Source: an uncultured bacterium (GTDB lineage Bacteria > Bacteroidota > Ignavibacteria > Kapaibacteriales > UBA4661). Taken from it: DNA of 64,000 bases. Positions 60,294 to 64,000 of the stretch are shown here, piece after piece. The notes under the pieces were generated by a model. The model was not told the origin of the DNA and made no database searches. It worked only from the letters and a program-made list of their open reading frames with translations. The stretch spans positions 1 to 64,000 of the forward strand of contig CALCNX010000090.1 in the NCBI GenBank assembly GCA_937899715.1, given 5' to 3'. The stretch's first letter is position 1. Each line of letters opens with the position of its first letter. A program made the position numbers and the translations under genes.

Positions 60294-61568
60294 CTATGGT
60301 TGCTGCTTTTCGATGCTCCACACAAAATTTGCAAAAAGGTCAACAACTTCCGGCAGTATCGGCAATTTTTTCTTTTCCATGGGTGCCATAGCAAGGTCTT
60401 GGTTGCCGTCCTTAAGATTGAAACTCATATTTTTCACGGAGAAATATTGCGCCCGTGGATTGGCAGCCACCATGTTCCGCGTGTGCTCGTCGCCAATGGA
60501 GAAATCTAACGTGCCATGAACACCGATAATCGGGATAGTCAATTTGGCAACTTCCACAAGCGGCTCGTATTTATTGAGTGAAAGAATGTACTTTTGAAGC
60601 GCCGGACGCATCAAATCGTACAAAATACCATCTTTAGGAGTCAACTGCGGACGACGACCATTCTCCAGCATTGAGGCAAGCGAGTCAATTTCCCGTGCCG
60701 TACCTTCGGGGAAGGTGGCAGCGGCTTGGCTACGCATATAACGCAGCCAGCGACGTGAATCCGGCGCAACCATGATAAGACCGTCCACCTGCTGCCGATA
60801 CGCCGTGATAATGCCTGCCAGTGCGCCTTCACGCCCAAAGTCATTCGGACGGCTCAAACCCAAAATAGTGATTGCACCAAGACGCTTATCTTTACGCAAG
60901 GAATCTACCCACCCGCAAGCATCCACAATCGTTCGCTCGAAATCATGAAAATCGTCATCAAGGTAGGCATCACGGCTTCGTCCCGAACCGCGCGTGTCGT
61001 AGCGAAACGTAGCAATACCCTCAGTAGCAAGCGCTTCGGCAAGATACTGACCATAATTGCTTGAATCGCGGTTATGCCGCGAAATACCGTTGCGGTCATA
61101 AACCGTATTCGTGTTCAGAATGAGCAGCACGGGCACCGATGCTGTCGTGGTGGCAGTTGTGGGAAGAAGAAGTGTCCCCCAGAGTGTACCTGTCGTGGTA
61201 GGCAGTCGGCGTTCCTCGCTCGTAAATTTGAGCGGTTGCTTGGGACGTTTGAGCGAACGTGCCAGTGGCGGAGACGCAACAACGCCTCCACCGGCAGTGG
61301 GTGGCTCTACCAATGGCTTGGAAACTGGTTCTTGGGGCGCGGGCGCAGGGGCGCTTGTGGAGGTGGGTTTTGTCTCCTGCGGCTGTTTGTCTTTCTTGCC
61401 CGTAACCTTTTTGGACGGCTTTGGTGAAGCCTTTTTTGATGAGCCGGATTGGGATGTTGTTTGCGAAAAGGCGGGATACGTCATCCCGAACAGCACAAAA
61501 ACGAATGGTATCAAACAGAGTGCAATCGGCTGTTTCGAGAAGAATTTCAAACCACGAGAATTTGTCAT
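60294..61568 (-). CDS. Exported alpha/beta hydrolase with altered catalytic residues
   Basis: A 424-residue exported protein. A signal peptide (cleavage near AFSQT) leads into a Pro/Lys/Ser/Thr-rich linker (about 40-110), then an alpha/beta hydrolase fold (DTRGSGRS motif, about 195). The usual nucleophile elbow GxSEGA is split: Ser239 in ILGLS is followed by seven extra residues (RPNDFGR) before EGALAG, and the expected catalytic His in NMNHN is replaced, reading NMSFN with Phe383. The Asp in GTLDFS is kept. The protein is therefore likely to be inactive or to use different chemistry. The ATG at 61568 starts the signal peptide. Confidence 0.78.
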   Translation of the reverse strand: MTNSRGLKFFSKQPIALCLIPFVFVLFGMTYPAFSQTTSQSGSSKKASPKPSKKVTGKKDKQPQETKPTSTSAPAPAPQEPVSKPLVEPPTAGGGVVASPPLARSLKRPKQPLKFTSEERRLPTTTGTLWGTLLLPTTATTTASVPVLLILNTNTVYDRNGISRHNRDSSNYGQYLAEALATEGIATFRYDTRGSGRSRDAYLDDDFHDFERTIVDACGWVDSLRKDKRLGAITILGLSRPNDFGREGALAGIITAYRQQVDGLIMVAPDSRRWLRYMRSQAAATFPEGTAREIDSLASMLENGRRPQLTPKDGILYDLMRPALQKYILSLNKYEPLVEVAKLTIPIIGVHGTLDFSIGDEHTRNMVAANPRAQYFSVKNMSFNLKDGNQDLAMAPMEKKKLPILPEVVDLFANFVWSIEKQQP

Positions 61569-61748
61569 AAAGCGCAAAAAGTTAGTTCAACAAAATGAAA
61601 AAGAATGTCGCTATCCCGTGATTGATTGCGCAAGTTGCTGAAGCTACTCGCACAACCTATTCGCTCACGGAGTATATGTATTTTTGCGACAATCGTGGTA
61701 ACGTAGGGTTCGATAGAAAAAGAATCGTTCTAAAAAACTCACAAGCGC

Positions 61749-62339
61749 TTAAACACTCGCAGCGACAGGTACTTGCTCGTGTAGAAGGCGCAGCCACTGG
61801 CGATAACCAATCCACGCCAAGACCGTGAAGACGACATAGAGCGCTGAAGTAAGCCACAATGATTTGGAAATAAACAGCCCAACATACAGCACATCAGCCG
61901 CCAGCCACACAAGCCAGCTTTCACAATATTTCTGCGCCTGCATCCAGACGGCGCAAAGGCTCATGCTTGTCAAAAACGCATCCATTTCCGGCAATGCTGC
62001 ATCGGTATAGTGCCGAAGAACGAATGCTGCTCCGAAAGCAAAGACGAGTGTGGCGATAGCGGCATAAGGCATTAATGTTGTTGGGATGCGCGTGATACGG
62101 CGCTCTGTGCGGGATTCGCCGCCATGAAGCCACTCATACCATCCATAAGCGTTCATACCGCAGAACACCAGTTGCAAAGCCATATCTGCGTAGAGTTTCT
62201 CACGAAAAAATACCGCCACATACAGCAAAACACTCGCAATGCCCCACGCCCAGCACCACACATTATTGCGTACTGTTAGCCACACCGAAATAATGCCGGT
62301 AATGGCACCAACTGCTTCAATCCACGTGATGTGAGGCAT
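61749..62339 (-). CDS. PnuC-type nicotinamide riboside (or thiamine) transporter
   Basis: A 196-residue inner-membrane protein with six or seven hydrophobic segments. Family features are WLTVRNNVWCWAWGIAS near the N-terminus and YADMALQLVFCGMNAYGWYEW in the middle (both conserved around the substrate site). PnuC proteins take up nicotinamide riboside for NAD synthesis; Bacteroidota relatives (PnuT) take up thiamine. No THI-box riboswitch and no NAD- or thiamine-salvage gene is visible next to it, so the substrate remains open. Confidence 0.85.
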   Translation of the reverse strand: MPHITWIEAVGAITGIISVWLTVRNNVWCWAWGIASVLLYVAVFFREKLYADMALQLVFCGMNAYGWYEWLHGGESRTERRITRIPTTLMPYAAIATLVFAFGAAFVLRHYTDAALPEMDAFLTSMSLCAVWMQAQKYCESWLVWLAADVLYVGLFISKSLWLTSALYVVFTVLAWIGYRQWLRLLHEQVPVAASV

Positions 62340-62385
62340 ACCTCAATCTTTGACTACAAAAGAGCGATAAGATGTTTAACTCAAT

Positions 62386-62409
62386 TTTCCTTGCAGGTTT
62401 CCTTGCAGG
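62386..62409. repeat. 12-bp tandem duplication
   Basis: TTTCCTTGCAGG occurs twice without a gap in the spacer between the divergent PnuC and DndD-like genes. The rest of that spacer (62340-62625) holds nothing recognised; a 71-codon open frame there lacks coding character. Confidence 0.8.
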
Positions 62410-62625
62410 ACAGCTACAAAATTACGAAAAAGGTGATAATTTTTGTTGGAAAACTCCTATTTTTCCGCTATCCTTAACATCTTTTAACCAAGCGCATTTC
62501 GCACTATTACCTCAAAAGCACCTATTTATGCGGCTTCTAGCCCTCTTGTTTCTTGAACCATCCCCCGCATTTCGTTCCCAGCTCTAGCAGAATCAAACCC
62601 TACTCCACGTTCACTTGCCGTTACC

Positions 62626-64000
62626 ATGCTCATCACCCGCATCAAAGCTGACCATTTCAAGACGTATCATGCACTTGACCTCGACCTGAGTGTGAGCGAG
62701 GGCAAGCCGCTTGTACTTATTGGCGGTGCGAATGGCGGCGGCAAAACCACACTTTTTCAAGCGGTCTGTGGTGCGCTGTACGGGTTAAAAATTAGTACGG
62801 AGCAGCAATTTCACGAACTGTACAATACAGGTGATAATGCCCGCACAGGCTCCGGCACGGTATCGGAGCAAGGTATTCCGCACATCACACTCGAAATTCA
62901 TTTTGTCGGGCATCTTTTGGGCGAAGAGAAACCACACACACTCACACGTCGCTATGAAGTCTCTGCAAGCGGCAAAAAAACTGAGGTAGTGGAGTATGTC
63001 AACGCAAATTTTGGCGGAATGAAATATGCCTTCAACAGCGCCATGCCGCAACGCGAACGCATGAAGCATCAAACCGAGATTGCCAAAATTATCAAAGCAA
63101 ATCTGCCCGAAGAACTCAGCCGCTATTTTCTTTTTGATGCGATGGAATCCGGCGCACTCGTGCGTGAGGACGAGATAAACCGAGTCATTCGAGAAAATAT
63201 CGAAAGCGTGATGGGCTTTGGGAAATATATTCAGCTTGGACGTGTCGCCGAAACACTGGCAAAGCGCACCAACGCTGAACGCCTAAAACTCGAAAATGAG
63301 AAGCACGAATATATGCGGCTTCTTGGCGAAAAACGGCAATTAGAAACTCGTGCCGCCACGCTGGAAACAGAACTTACAGAATCATTTGCTTTTCGCCGCA
63401 AGAACAAGACACTCTACGAAGCACTCCAACACGACCTCGAAGCTGGGTTTGCCATTACGCGGACGATTGAACAAACAAAAAAAGAGATTGAAACAATTCT
63501 GAGCCGTGAACGCGGCTACCACAGCGCCGTACAGGGCTTCGCGCAGAACTTTGAGCAGCACGTTATTTTGCCGAACCTTGCCAGCACGCTTCGTAGCGAA
63601 CTTGCGCTTATTATTTCCACCAAAAACGCCGTTGAAAAGCAAGGTGAGGAAACTATCAAACGCGAAACCGTCGAGCGAATCGTCCGTGAGGCTCTTCGGT
63701 ACTTGCGTGATAAAACGTTGATTGAAGAGAATGGCGCTCAATCGCTGGAAACATCGCTTGTGGAATATCTCGTTTCGGCACGAATGTCGGCGGCGCAAGC
63801 GGACTTCTACGAATTTTTGAACCAGCAGGAAGTTCGCGCTTTGGAGAACCTTTTACACGGCACACACGCGAACCCTTTTGCACAAATTCTTGAACAAAAA
63901 AGCCAGCTTTTGAGCCAATTAGAAAGACTTCCGGGTTTGGAGCGAAGTCTTGAAGAATGGCGTAGTCATGCGGCAAGCAAAGACTTTTCGCTTATTCGTA
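62626..64000 (+). CDS. DndD-like / SMC-type AAA ATPase, cut by the window end
   Basis: At least 458 residues, open to the last base with no stop codon. The N-terminus is a Rad50/SMC-type ATPase head: ITRIKADHFKTYHALDLDL, then a Walker A GANGGGKTT (34-42). Residues about 163-170 (SRYFLFDA) precede MESGALVREDEINRVIRENI, in part, and VMGFGKYIQL, a pattern I associate with DndD, the ATPase of DNA phosphorothioation systems, and with related AAA proteins of defence loci. A long coiled coil begins at about 205. The second half with Walker B is beyond the window. A general Rad50-like repair role cannot be excluded. Confidence 0.78.
   Translation, partial: MLITRIKADHFKTYHALDLDLSVSEGKPLVLIGGANGGGKTTLFQAVCGALYGLKISTEQQFHELYNTGDNARTGSGTVSEQGIPHITLEIHFVGHLLGEEKPHTLTRRYEVSASGKKTEVVEYVNANFGGMKYAFNSAMPQRERMKHQTEIAKIIKANLPEELSRYFLFDAMESGALVREDEINRVIRENIESVMGFGKYIQLGRVAETLAKRTNAERLKLENEKHEYMRLLGEKRQLETRAATLETELTESFAFRRKNKTLYEALQHDLEAGFAITRTIEQTKKEIETILSRERGYHSAVQGFAQNFEQHVILPNLASTLRSELALIISTKNAVEKQGEETIKRETVERIVREALRYLRDKTLIEENGAQSLETSLVEYLVSARMSAAQADFYEFLNQQEVRALENLLHGTHANPFAQILEQKSQLLSQLERLPGLERSLEEWRSHAASKDFSLIR

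Noticed and set aside
61714..61733. TAGAA...GTTCTAA near the PnuC gene as a further TetR operator
   Set aside because: Only one half-site matches the palindrome at 49513-49530 and the spacing is wrong.
62372..62587. 71-codon frame between PnuC and the DndD-like gene
   Set aside because: No family similarity, low-complexity hydrophobic composition and overlap with a tandem 12-bp duplication; treated as spacer.

Overview
The window looks like one end of a contig from a draft genome or metagenome of a Bacteroidota/Chlorobiota-type (FCB group) bacterium. Three things support this: Por/T9SS C-terminal sorting domains, a SusC/SusD pair together with a TonB-receptor/DUF4249 pair, and promoter-like elements of the Bacteroidota -33/-7 type. 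Tandem TPR-cyclase and TPR-kinase genes, WG-repeat and BNR-type secreted proteins recall Kapabacteria or Ignavibacteria relatives; that finer placement is inference. The code is standard, since several intact genes end in TGA. I see no rRNA, tRNA or CRISPR array. The first 49 bases are Illumina adapter including an i5 index, not genome.

Layout. 0-1 kb: adapter fused to a 5'-truncated tyrosine recombinase. 1.4-8.6 kb: SPFH/flotillin-like protein, WG-repeat protein, an M28 peptidase/TolB-like pair, a small CxxC protein and heme oxygenase. 8.7-14.9 kb: a lipid/acyl-metabolism block on the minus strand (alpha/beta hydrolase, MaoC hydratase, DUF4442 hot-dog protein, transglutaminase-like protein, TetR regulator) with a T9SS cargo gene in the middle; five copies of one 18-bp operator lie upstream of five of these genes, which reads as a local TetR regulon. 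14.9-18.8 kb: TPR histidine kinase and TPR adenylate cyclase. 19-23.2 kb: two secreted proteins of unknown function, a CrtI-type desaturase and a CAP protein, interleaved with palindromic intergenic repeats. 23.3-28 kb: SusD/SusC pair. 28.6-33.4 kb, plus strand: cystathionine beta-synthase, hydrolase lipoprotein, MFS exporter, LRR protein. 33.5-41 kb: prolyl oligopeptidase, then two bestrophin paralogues bracketing a T9SS-domain remnant, two tandem lipoprotein genes sharing a 390-bp block with only two differences, and an Rpn-type PD-(D/E)XK nuclease. 41-50 kb: ArgS, a TPR/thioredoxin protein lacking its first active-site Cys, a MocA-like nucleotidyltransferase, the DUF4249/TonB-receptor operon and a divergent TetR regulator with a perfect palindrome at its start. 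50-58 kb: HBM/HAMP histidine kinase, a giant CUB-BNR T9SS cargo gene broken by one in-frame TGA, and an OmpA-type protein 3 bp downstream. 58-64 kb: ModB, Rieske ferredoxin, QueG, a degenerate alpha/beta hydrolase, PnuC and the 5' part of a DndD-like ATPase gene that runs off the window.

Most of this is ordinary cell-envelope, sensing and nutrient-uptake biology. The parts most worth following are the multi-operator TetR regulon, the tandem lipoproteins with a homogenised N-terminal block and diverged C-termini next to an Rpn nuclease, the nonsense codon in the CUB-BNR gene, and the DndD-like gene at the right edge, which may be the start of a DNA-modification or defence locus.
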